A stretch of DNA of 64,000 nt, from positions 1 to 64,000 of the forward strand of contig JASBSJ010000052.1 of NCBI GenBank assembly GCA_030148985.1, given 5' to 3'. Under the pieces are notes generated by a model. It was not told the DNA's origin and searched no databases. It saw only the letters and a program-made list of their open reading frames with translations. This DNA is from Sphingopyxis sp. GTDB lineage: Bacteria > Pseudomonadota > Alphaproteobacteria > Sphingomonadales > Sphingomonadaceae. Shown piece after piece: positions 33,220-41,686 of this stretch (the first letter of the stretch is position 1; each line of letters starts with the position of its first letter). The translations under genes and the position numbers were made by a program.

Positions 33220-34766
33220 TATGTCGGCGCGACGGGCCAATAGCGATCACGGATCAACCGCTTGTAAAGCTTGCCCGTGTCGAGCCGGGGCAGCGCAGGA
33301 TCGAAATCGATCGAGCGCGGGCATTTTACGTGGCTCAGTCGGGCGCGGCAGAAGCGCAGCAACTCGTCCGCAAAGGCATCGGTCGCATCTGCGGGATCGA
33401 GCGGTTGAACCACCGCTTTCACCGCTTCGCCAAATTCCGCGCTCGGCACACCGACAACCGCCGCGTCGGCAACGCGCGGGTGGGTGATCAGCAGGTTTTC
33501 GACTTCCTGCGGATAGATGTTCACGCCGCCCGAGATGATCATGAAGCTTTTGCGGTCAGTCAGGTACAGATAACCGTCCGCATCTACATGGCCGATGTCG
33601 CCCAGCGTACTCCATGCCGGATAACGCGGATGTCGCGCGTTCCGCGTCTTTTCAGGGTCGTTCAGATACTGAAAATCCCAGCCGCCTTCGAAATAGATCA
33701 GCCCGTCGATGCCTGGCGGCACCTCATTCCCATCCTCGTCGCAAATATGCAGCGTACCCCAGTCGGCGCGCCCGACCGATCCGGGATGCTCCAGCCATTC
33801 CTGCGGCGTGATGAACGTCGATCCATTTCCTTCCGACCCGCCGTAATATTCATAGATGATGGGGCCGAACCAGTCGATCATCCTGCGCTTGATCTCCACC
33901 GGGCAAGGCGCCGCGGCATGAACGATCTTTTGCAGGGACGAGAGATCATATTGCGCCCGCACCGCATCAGGCAGCGCAAGCAGGCGCACGAACATCGTCG
34001 GCACCATCTGGATAAAGGTGACGCGATGGCGTTCGATCAGGCGCAGCATCTCTTCGGCATCAAAGCGGTCCATGATGATCAGCGTCGCACCCAACCGATG
34101 CGCGACCATGCCATAAACCAGCGGCGCGGTATGATAGAGCGGTGCGGGCGACAGGATGACGCTGTCCTCGCCCACGCCATAGCGCCCGGCAACCCGGTCG
34201 CCCAGCATGTGCGGCGCATCGGCCGCTTCGCCGCTGAGCGGCAGCCGGATGCCCTTGGGCCGTCCGGTGGTGCCGGAAGAATAAACGAGATGATAGCCTG
34301 CGGTTTCGTCCGCAATCGGTTCGGGCGAAAAATCCGTCAGCGCCGCGCGCCACGACGAAGTCCCATCCATTCCCGATTCCAGGCCGAATATATGGCCCAC
34401 CGCCGGAATCAGGCGCTGGCGTTCGCTGACGAGATCTGGCGCAGCCGCTACATCGGCATGGGTGATCAGAAGCAGCGCGCCGCTGTCGTTCAATATGTAG
34501 GCGGCTTCCTCTACGGTCAGATGCGTCGCGATCGGGCAGACATAAAGCCCCGCCCGCTGCGCGGCCCAGTAGATTTCGAAATATTCGCGGCAGTTTTTGA
34601 GCCAGAGCGCGATCGTGTCACCTGTGGCGATCCCCAGCGAGCGAAAAAGCTGCGCCCCGCGATTCGCCACATTTTCGAGCGCGGAATAGCTGACCCTTTC
34701 CCCGCTGGTTGCCATGACGATGGCTGGACGATCGGGCGCTTTTCGCGCAAAATGGCGCGGATGCAT
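33219..34766 (-). CDS. Acyl-CoA synthetase (AMP-forming), FadD-like
   Basis: 515 aa. ANL superfamily: P-loop YSSGTTGRPKG, adenine motif YEYYGGSEGNG, and hinge/ribose region STLGDIGHVDADGYLYLTDRKS (given in part), then the conserved Lys near the end (LDTGKLYKRLI). It activates a carboxylic acid to its CoA thioester through an acyl-AMP. It is transcribed away from the + operon at 34882 and carries a TTATATAACTA element 25 bp before its start (34791), matching the GntR-linked motif found at 58903 and 60947. Substrate is not predictable from sequence alone. Confidence 0.9.
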   Translation of the reverse strand: MHPRHFARKAPDRPAIVMATSGERVSYSALENVANRGAQLFRSLGIATGDTIALWLKNCREYFEIYWAAQRAGLYVCPIATHLTVEEAAYILNDSGALLLITHADVAAAPDLVSERQRLIPAVGHIFGLESGMDGTSSWRAALTDFSPEPIADETAGYHLVYSSGTTGRPKGIRLPLSGEAADAPHMLGDRVAGRYGVGEDSVILSPAPLYHTAPLVYGMVAHRLGATLIIMDRFDAEEMLRLIERHRVTFIQMVPTMFVRLLALPDAVRAQYDLSSLQKIVHAAAPCPVEIKRRMIDWFGPIIYEYYGGSEGNGSTFITPQEWLEHPGSVGRADWGTLHICDEDGNEVPPGIDGLIYFEGGWDFQYLNDPEKTRNARHPRYPAWSTLGDIGHVDADGYLYLTDRKSFMIISGGVNIYPQEVENLLITHPRVADAAVVGVPSAEFGEAVKAVVQPLDPADATDAFADELLRFCRARLSHVKCPRSIDFDPALPRLDTGKLYKRLIRDRYWPVAPT

Positions 34767-34788
34767 CTTCTCTCCTCTTGCTCCTTTC

Positions 34789-34806
34789 AGTTATATAACT
34801 ACGTTT
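34789..34806. promoter_or_regulatory. Candidate GntR operator (AGTTATATAACT palindrome), copy 1
   Basis: The 12-bp perfect palindrome AGTTATATAACT contains TTATATAACTA and continues as CGTTT. The same core followed by A-s-GT-T/A is found at 58903-58918 and 60947-60962. It sits in the divergent spacer between the two synthetase operons. Confidence 0.6.
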
Positions 34807-34881
34807 ACTTTCTATGTCGATTGCCATATTGCAACAGCCGACGAATCCGAATGAAGCGGCAATGGGAAAGGATCAGGAAGA

Positions 34882-35190
34882 ATGGATTTGAAACCCGGTT
34901 CGCGTTGGAAAAGTGCGGTTTGTGACGCGCAAATGGTTGTCGTTCGCCCGCCGAGCCGTGCGGGGGAATTGCAATGTGGCGGCGCGCCCGTGCTCCCGAT
35001 CGACGATCCGGCGCCGATCACAGGCGAGGTCAGCCCTGAATTTGCCGAGGGGGTCGCCATCGGCAAACGCTATATCGACGAAGACAGCGGGCTGGAGATA
35101 CTCGGCGCCAAGGCTGGCAAAGGGTCGCTGGCTTTCGACGGCAATCCGCTGGCGCCAAAGGGTGCGAAACCGCTCCCGGCATCGGACTGA
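34882..35190 (+). CDS. Small conserved-looking protein in front of an acyl-CoA synthetase
   Basis: 102 aa, no signal peptide or membrane segment. It reads MDLKPGSRWKSAVCDAQMVV, then RAGELQCGGAPVLPI, with cysteines at 14 and 32 that could form a metal or redox pair, and a Pro/Gly-rich end. Similar short proteins occur next to acyl-CoA synthetase genes in actinobacterial and sphingomonad lipid clusters, to my recollection, without known function. AGGA-rich bases precede ATG 34882. The next gene starts 5 bases after its stop, so they are co-transcribed. Confidence 0.7.
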   Translation: MDLKPGSRWKSAVCDAQMVVVRPPSRAGELQCGGAPVLPIDDPAPITGEVSPEFAEGVAIGKRYIDEDSGLEILGAKAGKGSLAFDGNPLAPKGAKPLPASD

Positions 35191-35195
35191 CATAG

Positions 35196-36701
35196 ATGCG
35201 AACCCCGCTGTTGCTGGACATTGCGGCCGACGCTGCCTTCGATCGCACCGCGCTGGGTAGCGGCGAGGAGACGATCGACTTTGCCGCCTATCGCGCACGC
35301 GCCAGCCAGGCAGCGGCGTGGCTAGCCAGTCGCGGCAAGGCGAATACCGCCTTCCTGGGCATGAACGGCGAATTACTGCCCATCCTGCTGTTCGCCAGCG
35401 GCATGGCGGGAACAGCCTTTGTGCCCCTGAACTACCGCCTCCCCGATGCCGATCTCAACCGGCTGGTCGCGCGCACCGCGCCGGCCGTGCTGATCGCCGA
35501 CGACGACATGCTGGCGCGTATCGCCCCAGCCGAAGGTATCGAACTGGTCGCACGGAGCGATTTCGAGGCGGAGTTTCTGGCAGGGCCGCCTCCCGCGCCC
35601 GCCGGCCTGCCCGAAGCGGATAACGACATCGCGGTGCTGCTGTTCACCAGCGGTACGACCGGCGAGCCGAAAGCCGCGGTCCTGCGTCATGCAAACCTGA
35701 CCGCCTATGTCATGTCCACGGTCGAGTTTCTGGGTGCGGGCGAGGACGAAGCCGCGTTGGTCAGTGTTCCTTCCTATCACATCGCCGGCATTTCGGCGAT
35801 CCTGACAGCGGCCTATGGCGGACGCCGAATCGTCTATCTCCCCGCATTTACGCCGGAACAATGGGTAGCCACGGCCGCTGCCGAAGCCGTCACCCACGCG
35901 ATGGTTGTGCCTACGATGCTCGACCGCATTCTGGACGTGATGGAACAGACCGGCGAAACGCTGCCCGCGTTGCGCGCGCTATCCTATGGTGGCGGCAAGA
36001 TGCCGGAGCCGGTAATCGCACGGGCGTTGGCGAAGCTGCCGCATGTCGATTTCGTCAACGCCTATGGCCTTACCGAAACCAGCTCGACCATCGCCTTGCT
36101 GGGCGCGGAGGATCATCGCATCGCCTTTGCATCCGGCGACCCCGCTATTCGGCGCCGGATCGCATCGGTCGGGCAACCGTTGCCGAGCGTCGAGCTGGAA
36201 ATCCGGCGCGAGGACGGAACCCCGTGCGCGCCCGGCGAGCACGGCGAAATTCATGTCCGCGGCGAACAGGTTTCGGGCGAATATCTGCACAAAAAGGCGG
36301 TGGCCGACGACGGCTGGTTTGCCACCAACGATGCAGGCTGGCTGGATGAAGGCGGATATCTGTTCGTCGAAGGCCGACTGGACGATGTGATCGTGCGCGG
36401 GGGCGAGAATATCTCGCCCGGCGAAATCGAAGACCTGCTTCGCACCCATGACGACATCGCCGATTGCGCGGTACTGGGCATTCCGTGCGAGAAATGGGGC
36501 GAAAAGGTCGTCGCGGTGATCGTCTCGCGATCGGGCTGTCCTGATACCGAAGCGCTCTCAACCGCAATCCGTGCGAAGCTGCGTTCAACCAAGACCCCCG
36601 AACAATGGTTCGTGCGCGACGCCCTACCCTATAATGAAACGGGCAAGCTGCTGCGGCGCGTGCTGAAGGCGGAACTGGCGGAAGCGGCCTGCGCAGAGTA
36701 G
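35196..36701 (+). CDS. Acyl-CoA synthetase (AMP-forming), second copy
   Basis: 501 aa. ANL signatures: LLFTSGTTGEPKAAVLRH, AYGLTETSS, DGWFATNDAGWLDEGGYL, EGRLDDVIVRGGENISPGEIE and the final catalytic Lys at YNETGKLLRRVL. It is only distantly similar to the divergent synthetase at 33219-34766, so the two probably act on different intermediates. Second gene of a + strand operon continuing with enoyl-CoA hydratase, a CoA-transferase fragment and an amidohydrolase. Confidence 0.92.
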   Translation: MRTPLLLDIAADAAFDRTALGSGEETIDFAAYRARASQAAAWLASRGKANTAFLGMNGELLPILLFASGMAGTAFVPLNYRLPDADLNRLVARTAPAVLIADDDMLARIAPAEGIELVARSDFEAEFLAGPPPAPAGLPEADNDIAVLLFTSGTTGEPKAAVLRHANLTAYVMSTVEFLGAGEDEAALVSVPSYHIAGISAILTAAYGGRRIVYLPAFTPEQWVATAAAEAVTHAMVVPTMLDRILDVMEQTGETLPALRALSYGGGKMPEPVIARALAKLPHVDFVNAYGLTETSSTIALLGAEDHRIAFASGDPAIRRRIASVGQPLPSVELEIRREDGTPCAPGEHGEIHVRGEQVSGEYLHKKAVADDGWFATNDAGWLDEGGYLFVEGRLDDVIVRGGENISPGEIEDLLRTHDDIADCAVLGIPCEKWGEKVVAVIVSRSGCPDTEALSTAIRAKLRSTKTPEQWFVRDALPYNETGKLLRRVLKAELAEAACAE

Positions 36702-36711
36702 GAAGGTGGCG

Positions 36712-37695
36712 ATGAACGGCCCCGACCATCTCGACGCGGATCGCCTGTCCGCGCCGGGCGGGGAGCCGGTTCTGGTGGTCGATGCAGCGCACTGGCGCCG
36801 ACCGCGGGCGCCTGTTCAGGCGGTGGTGATCGGTGTGGACAAGGGCGGCGATCTACCCCCAGTTGTCGTCGCCGATTTCGATCTGCTACTGACCAGCGCG
36901 GTCGCACCGCCGTACCCGTGGGTTTCGCTGGCCAGCGCGTCGGATGCGGATATGCTCGCAACCGCCGTTCGGCAAAACCCGCTTGCCGCAACCATCGCGG
37001 CGCAGGTGCTGCGGATCACGGCCCGGCTTTCCTTTCAAGATGCGCTCGCGGTCGAATCCTTCGCCTATTCTACGCTTCTGGGCGGCTCCGAATTTACGCG
37101 CTGGCGGATGGGACGCGATCATGCCGATACCGTTCCGGCCCCAGCTGATCCATTGCAGATCGAACGCGAGGGCGACCGGGTGATCGTCACGCTGAATGAT
37201 CCGGTCAGCCGCAATGCAATGTCTGCCCCCATGCGCGACGCGCTGTATGAAGCGCTGGCCAATATTCTGGACGACCCCAGCTGCCCTGCCGTTACCCTTC
37301 GCGGCGCCGGACGTTGCTTTTCTACCGGAGGCGCGCTGGGTGAGTTCGGAAGCGCGCGCGATCTGGCCGAAGCCCATGCCGTCCGCACGCTCCATAGCTG
37401 CGCCCGCGCGCTCGATGCGATCGGCGAGCGCGGCGCCGTCCGCCTGCACGGCGCCTGCATCGGCTCCGGGATCGAAATCGCCGCGGCCGCGCATCGGCGT
37501 ATCGCGACCCCGGACGCCTGGTTTCAGCTTCCCGAAATCGGGATGGGGCTCATTCCCGGCGCGGGCGGCACCGTCAGCATCGCGCGGGCGATCGGTCGGC
37601 ACCGGACGCTTTGGATGCTGCTCTCGGGCCGACGGGTCAAAGCGGCCAAGGCCCTGGAATGGGGACTGGTCCATCATATCGAGGGGGCAGCTTGA
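36712..37695 (+). CDS. Enoyl-CoA hydratase/isomerase family protein with N-terminal extension
   Basis: 327 aa from ATG 36712, five bases after GGAAGG. The crotonase core occupies about residues 145-325: LNDPVSRNAMSAPMRDAL, FSTGGALGEFG (oxyanion region), HGACIGSGIEIAAAAHRRIA and LPEIGMGLIPGAGGT. The Glu in LPEIGMG matches the second catalytic Glu of hydratases; in the first position the sequence is GALGEFG, so activity as hydratase, isomerase or hydrolase is open. The first 140 residues do not match the core and may be a degenerate extra domain. The stop overlaps the next start as TTGA. Confidence 0.85.
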   Translation: MNGPDHLDADRLSAPGGEPVLVVDAAHWRRPRAPVQAVVIGVDKGGDLPPVVVADFDLLLTSAVAPPYPWVSLASASDADMLATAVRQNPLAATIAAQVLRITARLSFQDALAVESFAYSTLLGGSEFTRWRMGRDHADTVPAPADPLQIEREGDRVIVTLNDPVSRNAMSAPMRDALYEALANILDDPSCPAVTLRGAGRCFSTGGALGEFGSARDLAEAHAVRTLHSCARALDAIGERGAVRLHGACIGSGIEIAAAAHRRIATPDAWFQLPEIGMGLIPGAGGTVSIARAIGRHRTLWMLLSGRRVKAAKALEWGLVHHIEGAA

Positions 37696-38657
37696 CCGCC
37701 TTGCTGGACGCCGTGGCGGCCGCAGGCGAGCGGCTCATCGCCGCGTCGGACGGCCGCATCGCGTTCGATCCGCGTCGCGCGCTGTCGCGCGCCGACGATC
37801 TTGATCTTGTTCCTCCCGGCGAATGGTCGCCCAATCGGCATTGCAGGCTGATCCCCTGTCAGGACGAATGGATCGCCGTGTCGCTTGCCCGCGACGCCGA
37901 CCGCGAGTTGATCCCGGCATGGACCGGCGCCGCCTTCGACGATGATCCCTGGGACGCCATCGCTACGTCGGCAAAATCAAGGCCGGCGAGAGCGATGGCA
38001 GCCGACGGTGTCGCGCTGCACCTGCCGGTCGCCCGTATCGGCGAAACCTCGCCGATCGAGGCGCCGGACCTCTATGTGGGCGCTCGGAAAAATGGCATGG
38101 TGCTCGACCTGTCCGCACTGTGGGCCGGCCCTTATTGCGGTGCACTGCTCGCGGAGGCGGGGTATGAGGTGGTGAAGGTCGAAAGCTCTGCCAGGCCCGA
38201 TCCAACACCCGTCCATACGCCGCAGCTCGATCGACGACTGAACGGTCGGAAGCGTCGGCAAAGCATCGCCTTCGAACCTGGAGTGCTGATAGCGATGGTC
38301 GCCAAGGCGCGTGTCTTGATCACCTCGGGACGGCCCCACGCGCTGGCCCGGCTCGGCCTCAGCGAAGCAGAGGTTTTTGCGGCCAATCCCGATCTGCTGT
38401 GGGTCGCAATCACCGCGCACGGCTGGCGCGGCGACGCCGCGATGCGGGTCGGCTTTGGCGATGACTGTGCGGCAGCAGGCGGACTGGTCGCCTGGAACGG
38501 TGGCCGCCCGAACTTCATGGGCGATGCGCTCGCCGACCCGCTGACGGGAATCGTCGCCGCCACCTTGGCTTTCGAAGCCTTGGCGGCGGGAAAATGCGGC
38601 GTGATCGACGTCGCGCTCGCGCAAATCGCAGCCCATTTTGCGCGGATCGTTGCATGA
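37692..38657 (+). CDS. Class III (CaiB/BaiF-like) CoA-transferase, abbreviated form
   Basis: 321 aa from TTG 37692, in a TTGA overlap with the previous stop. Residues from about 135 onward carry the N-terminal part of a CaiB fold: LDLSALWAGPYCGALLAEAGYEVVKVES (given in part), LGLSEAEVFAANPDLLWVAI, the Asp-containing GFGDDCAAAGG and DPLTGIVAATLAFEAL. The first 130 residues look like the tail of a preceding CaiB domain, so the gene resembles an internal slice of a two-domain transferase such as the one at 55027-57234. It may need a partner subunit or be non-catalytic. Confidence 0.7.
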   Translation: MTALLDAVAAAGERLIAASDGRIAFDPRRALSRADDLDLVPPGEWSPNRHCRLIPCQDEWIAVSLARDADRELIPAWTGAAFDDDPWDAIATSAKSRPARAMAADGVALHLPVARIGETSPIEAPDLYVGARKNGMVLDLSALWAGPYCGALLAEAGYEVVKVESSARPDPTPVHTPQLDRRLNGRKRRQSIAFEPGVLIAMVAKARVLITSGRPHALARLGLSEAEVFAANPDLLWVAITAHGWRGDAAMRVGFGDDCAAAGGLVAWNGGRPNFMGDALADPLTGIVAATLAFEALAAGKCGVIDVALAQIAAHFARIVA

Positions 38658-39991
38658 CGCTCCGTTTCGATCTGTTGATCCGCAACGCACAAACGCGGGA
38701 CGGGCGCCGGGTCGAACTCGGGATATGCGAAGGCCGGATCGCGGCAATGAATGAGCGCCTCTCCGGCAAGGGACCGGAATATGACGCGGCAGGGCATATC
38801 CTGGGACCGGGGTTGCACGACCATCATCTGCATCTCCTCGCCACCGCTGCGCGGCGGGAATCGGTCGATCTATCGGACTGCCGGAACGTCGATGCGCTGG
38901 TCGATCGGCTGCGATCGGCACCAGGCGCGCCGGTCACCTGGGTGCGTGCGATCGGCTATGACGAGCGCGTGGCGGGCCTGCCCGACCGGGCGGTACTCGA
39001 TGCCTGGATGCCGGAGCGCCCGCTGCGGATACAGGATCGCACCGGGGGCTATTGGCTGTTGAACAGCGCGGGGGTGGAGCGACTGGGCGACCCACCCTTC
39101 CCCGCCTGTGTCGAGCGATCGGCGGATGGTATACCGAACGGACGGATATGGCGCGGCGACGCCTGGCTGCGCGAACGGATCGGTGGTCAGCCGCCGTCAC
39201 TGGCGGCGCTGGGCGCGGTCCTGGCGCGCTGGGGCGTTACCGCGGTTACCGATGCAGGCGCCTCGAACGGCGCCGCCGAAGCCGCACTTCTTGCCGGAGC
39301 CTTGCCCCAGCGCCTGACCATCATGGGCACGGAGGCACTTCCCGCCGGCGAAGGATACCGGCTGGGGGCAGTCAAGCTGCTGCTCGACGAAAACGACCTG
39401 CCCCCGATCGCGCAACTTACCGCCCGGATCGATGCCGCGCGCCATTTGGGTCGTCCTGTCGCCGCCCATTGCGTCACGCTGGGCGAGCTGCTGCTTTACC
39501 TCGGTGCGCTCGAACAGGCGGGCGGAACCAAGCCGGGGGACCGGATCGAACATGGCGGAAGGATCCCCCACAGCCTGATCGACGATATTGCAGCCGCGGG
39601 CCTGATCGTCGTGACCCAGCCCAATTTCATCCACGACCGCGGCGACCGTTATCGCGCCCAGATGCAGGATGACGAACTGGACGATCTTTACCGGCTGGGC
39701 TCGTTGATCGGCGCGGGCGTCGCGATGCGCGGTGGTTCCGACGCCCCCTATGGTGATCTCAATCCGTGGATCGCCCTGCGCGCCGCGACCGATCGCCGGA
39801 CGCAAAGGGGGCACGTCATCGGCATCGATGAGGCCATCGGTCGCGAAGCCGCGCTGACGCTGTACGAGGCGTCAGCGCTGCGCATCGGCGGTCCGGCGGA
39901 CCTGATGCTGTACGATTGGCCGCGCGATCCCGGTGCGCTGGGCAGTGTCGGCCTGACCGTCATCGACGGCGACATCGTGTGGCAGGCCTGA
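38654..39991 (+). CDS. Amidohydrolase family 3 (YtcJ-like) metal-dependent hydrolase
   Basis: 445 aa from ATG 38654, in an ATGA overlap with the previous stop. The TIM-barrel metal site shows HDHHLH after the first strand (GPGLHDHHLHL), later His in AAHCVTLGE and IEHGGRIP, and the Asp of GGSDAPYGDLNPW. The C-terminal segment returns to the beta domain (ALRIGGPADLMLYDW; VIDGDIVWQA). It is shorter than the common 520-550 aa of the family. It would hydrolyse an amide, ester or lactone-like bond in the pathway. Last gene of the + operon starting at 34882. Confidence 0.87.
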   Translation: MTLRFDLLIRNAQTRDGRRVELGICEGRIAAMNERLSGKGPEYDAAGHILGPGLHDHHLHLLATAARRESVDLSDCRNVDALVDRLRSAPGAPVTWVRAIGYDERVAGLPDRAVLDAWMPERPLRIQDRTGGYWLLNSAGVERLGDPPFPACVERSADGIPNGRIWRGDAWLRERIGGQPPSLAALGAVLARWGVTAVTDAGASNGAAEAALLAGALPQRLTIMGTEALPAGEGYRLGAVKLLLDENDLPPIAQLTARIDAARHLGRPVAAHCVTLGELLLYLGALEQAGGTKPGDRIEHGGRIPHSLIDDIAAAGLIVVTQPNFIHDRGDRYRAQMQDDELDDLYRLGSLIGAGVAMRGGSDAPYGDLNPWIALRAATDRRTQRGHVIGIDEAIGREAALTLYEASALRIGGPADLMLYDWPRDPGALGSVGLTVIDGDIVWQA

Positions 39992-39994
39992 CGA

Positions 39995-41179
39995 TCAATC
40001 GCGTACCAGCAGCATCGCTCCCGCAAGCGGACCACCGGCGGTCGAGGTCGCGCAGACACGGGGCTCGCCCGCGACCTGCCGCGCACCACCCCGGCCCCAA
40101 AGCTGGGTGCAGGCTTCATGCACTGCGCCATAGGCATGCAGGCGTCCGGCAGACAGCGCGCCCCCGCCCGTGTTCACCGGCAGATCGCCATCGAGCGCGA
40201 TACGCCTGCCGCCCTCGATAAAATCCTTTGCGCCATAGCGCTCACAAAAACCGCAATTTTCCAGCCAGTTGATGGTGTGATAACTGAAGCCGTCGTAAAG
40301 CTGGGCGATATCGACATCGACGGGCTTCAGGTCGGTTCGGCTCCACATCATCTCCGCTACTTTCGGCTGCGCCTGGGTGTCGAGCGCATCGAGCTGCGTC
40401 CAGCTGTTGCGATAGCGCATCGACGATCCGATCGCCTCGATCCGAACCGGCGGATTTTTAAGCGAGCGTGCAACGTCCATACGCGACACAATAATGGCAA
40501 CGGCCCCGTCGATGGGCACGTCGCAATCGTAAAGACGCAGCGGCGTTGCGATGAGCGGTGACGCCAGATAATCGTCGAGGGTGATCGGCGTGCGATAGAT
40601 CGCCCTTGGATTGAGCGCGGCGTTGCGACGCTGCCCCACCGCAATCTGTCCGACCTGATCGGGCCGGATGCCGCTTTTGTGAACATAAAGGTTGAAGAAC
40701 AACGCCTGCTGCAAGGCGGCCGAATAGGTATAATAGGGCGCATACCAGGAAAAGGGGCCAGCCTGCCGCTGCCCCTCGCGCAGCAGCGAATTGGCATAGG
40801 AGGTCTTACGCGCCGTCGCTTCATACATGGTGCGAAAGATCAGGACGTTGCGACACAGCCCCGCGGCTATCGCACCGATCGCGTTGAAGACGGCACCATA
40901 TTGCCCTGGCGCTTCCCCGCCCCCCGCGTACCATCCCACCTCCAGCCGCAAGGCGTCCTGAAGCGCTGCGCTGCCCACCGGGGAAAAGCCCGAGCCATCG
41001 GCGCGTTCGCCGGGCCAGGTGGCGATCCCGTCGATCTCGGCGCGCGTCAGTCCGGCGTCGGCAATCGCTTCCAGCGCGGCATCGACGGTGAGCGCCAGCG
41101 CCGACTTCGTCGCACCGCGCGACACATTCGACATGCCGATGCCGGTGATGGCGACATTTTTTTCGGCGAGACCGCTCAT
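39995..41179 (-). CDS. Thiolase-like / lipid-transfer protein (Ltp2-like aldolase candidate), copy 1
   Basis: 394 aa from ATG 41179, overlapping the DUF35 stop (ATGA). Thiolase fold start is VAITGIGMSNVSRG. The strand that normally carries the nucleophilic Cys reads VGWYAGGGEAPGQYG, with no Cys. The C-terminal loop is VNTGGGALSAGRLHAYG instead of GHPxGxxG. This pattern, with a coupled DUF35 gene, resembles Ltp2 and related steroid side-chain retro-aldolases more than true thiolases. It likely cleaves a beta-hydroxyacyl-CoA. Copies 2 and 3 are at 48188 and 57669. Confidence 0.83.
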   Translation of the reverse strand: MSGLAEKNVAITGIGMSNVSRGATKSALALTVDAALEAIADAGLTRAEIDGIATWPGERADGSGFSPVGSAALQDALRLEVGWYAGGGEAPGQYGAVFNAIGAIAAGLCRNVLIFRTMYEATARKTSYANSLLREGQRQAGPFSWYAPYYTYSAALQQALFFNLYVHKSGIRPDQVGQIAVGQRRNAALNPRAIYRTPITLDDYLASPLIATPLRLYDCDVPIDGAVAIIVSRMDVARSLKNPPVRIEAIGSSMRYRNSWTQLDALDTQAQPKVAEMMWSRTDLKPVDVDIAQLYDGFSYHTINWLENCGFCERYGAKDFIEGGRRIALDGDLPVNTGGGALSAGRLHAYGAVHEACTQLWGRGGARQVAGEPRVCATSTAGGPLAGAMLLVRD

Positions 41180-41583
41180 GCCGACGACACCGGCCGGAAA
41201 AGCGGGATCCAGAGATCCTCGGCGGCTTCGAAAACGACCTCTACCTCCATGTCGAAACACACATCTTCGGCCGCGCAGCCGACGATATTGGTGGCAAGGC
41301 GCACATCATCCTGTTCCTCGATCGCCACCAGCGCAAGGACATAGGGTGCGGAAATATCCGGCACCCAGGGCTTGTGATTGACGCTGAAGGTAACGACGCG
41401 ACCGCGCCCCGACACCGTCTGCGGCGCTACGTCGCTACTTTCGCAACGGGGACAGAATGGCACCGGCGGGTGGACGAAATATTCACATTTCGCGCAGCGA
41501 TGGATGGCCAGCTTCCCCTCGCGCCCCCAGGTCCAGAAAGCTTTGTTGTCCCGGTCGATCACCGGCAGGGTTCGCGTCACCAT
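41176..41583 (-). CDS. DUF35 OB-fold/zinc-ribbon partner of the thiolase-like protein, copy 1
   Basis: 135 aa from ATG 41583. The zinc ribbon CAKCEYFVHPPVPFCPRC is followed by the OB-fold (GRGRVVTFSVNHKPW; YVLALVAIEEQDDVRLATNIVG given in part). DUF35 proteins bind thiolase-like enzymes and acyl-CoA (ChsH2 C-terminal domain with Ltp2; BbsA with BbsB). It is first in a two-gene operon, with a TTGACACATCGTCAA element 40 bp upstream (41623-41637). Confidence 0.9.
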   Translation of the reverse strand: MVTRTLPVIDRDNKAFWTWGREGKLAIHRCAKCEYFVHPPVPFCPRCESSDVAPQTVSGRGRVVTFSVNHKPWVPDISAPYVLALVAIEEQDDVRLATNIVGCAAEDVCFDMEVEVVFEAAEDLWIPLFRPVSSA

Positions 41584-41622
41584 CCGCCTCTCCACTTGTT
41601 GAACCAGGTCATAAACCAATAG

Positions 41623-41637
41623 TTGACACATCGTCAA
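41623..41637. promoter_or_regulatory. Candidate TetR operator, copy 1
   Basis: TTGACACATCGTCAA is a 15-bp near-palindrome that matches the perfect one at 51961-51975 at the outer arms (TTGAC and GTCAA). It lies between the divergent DUF35 gene (41583, -) and the amidohydrolase gene (41687, +), each within 50 bp. The TTGACA part could also serve as a -35 element on the + strand. Confidence 0.65.
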
Positions 41638-41686
41638 TTTTTGCGAGAATGTCGGCAACAACAAATCAATCGAGAGGAGAGTCGCC

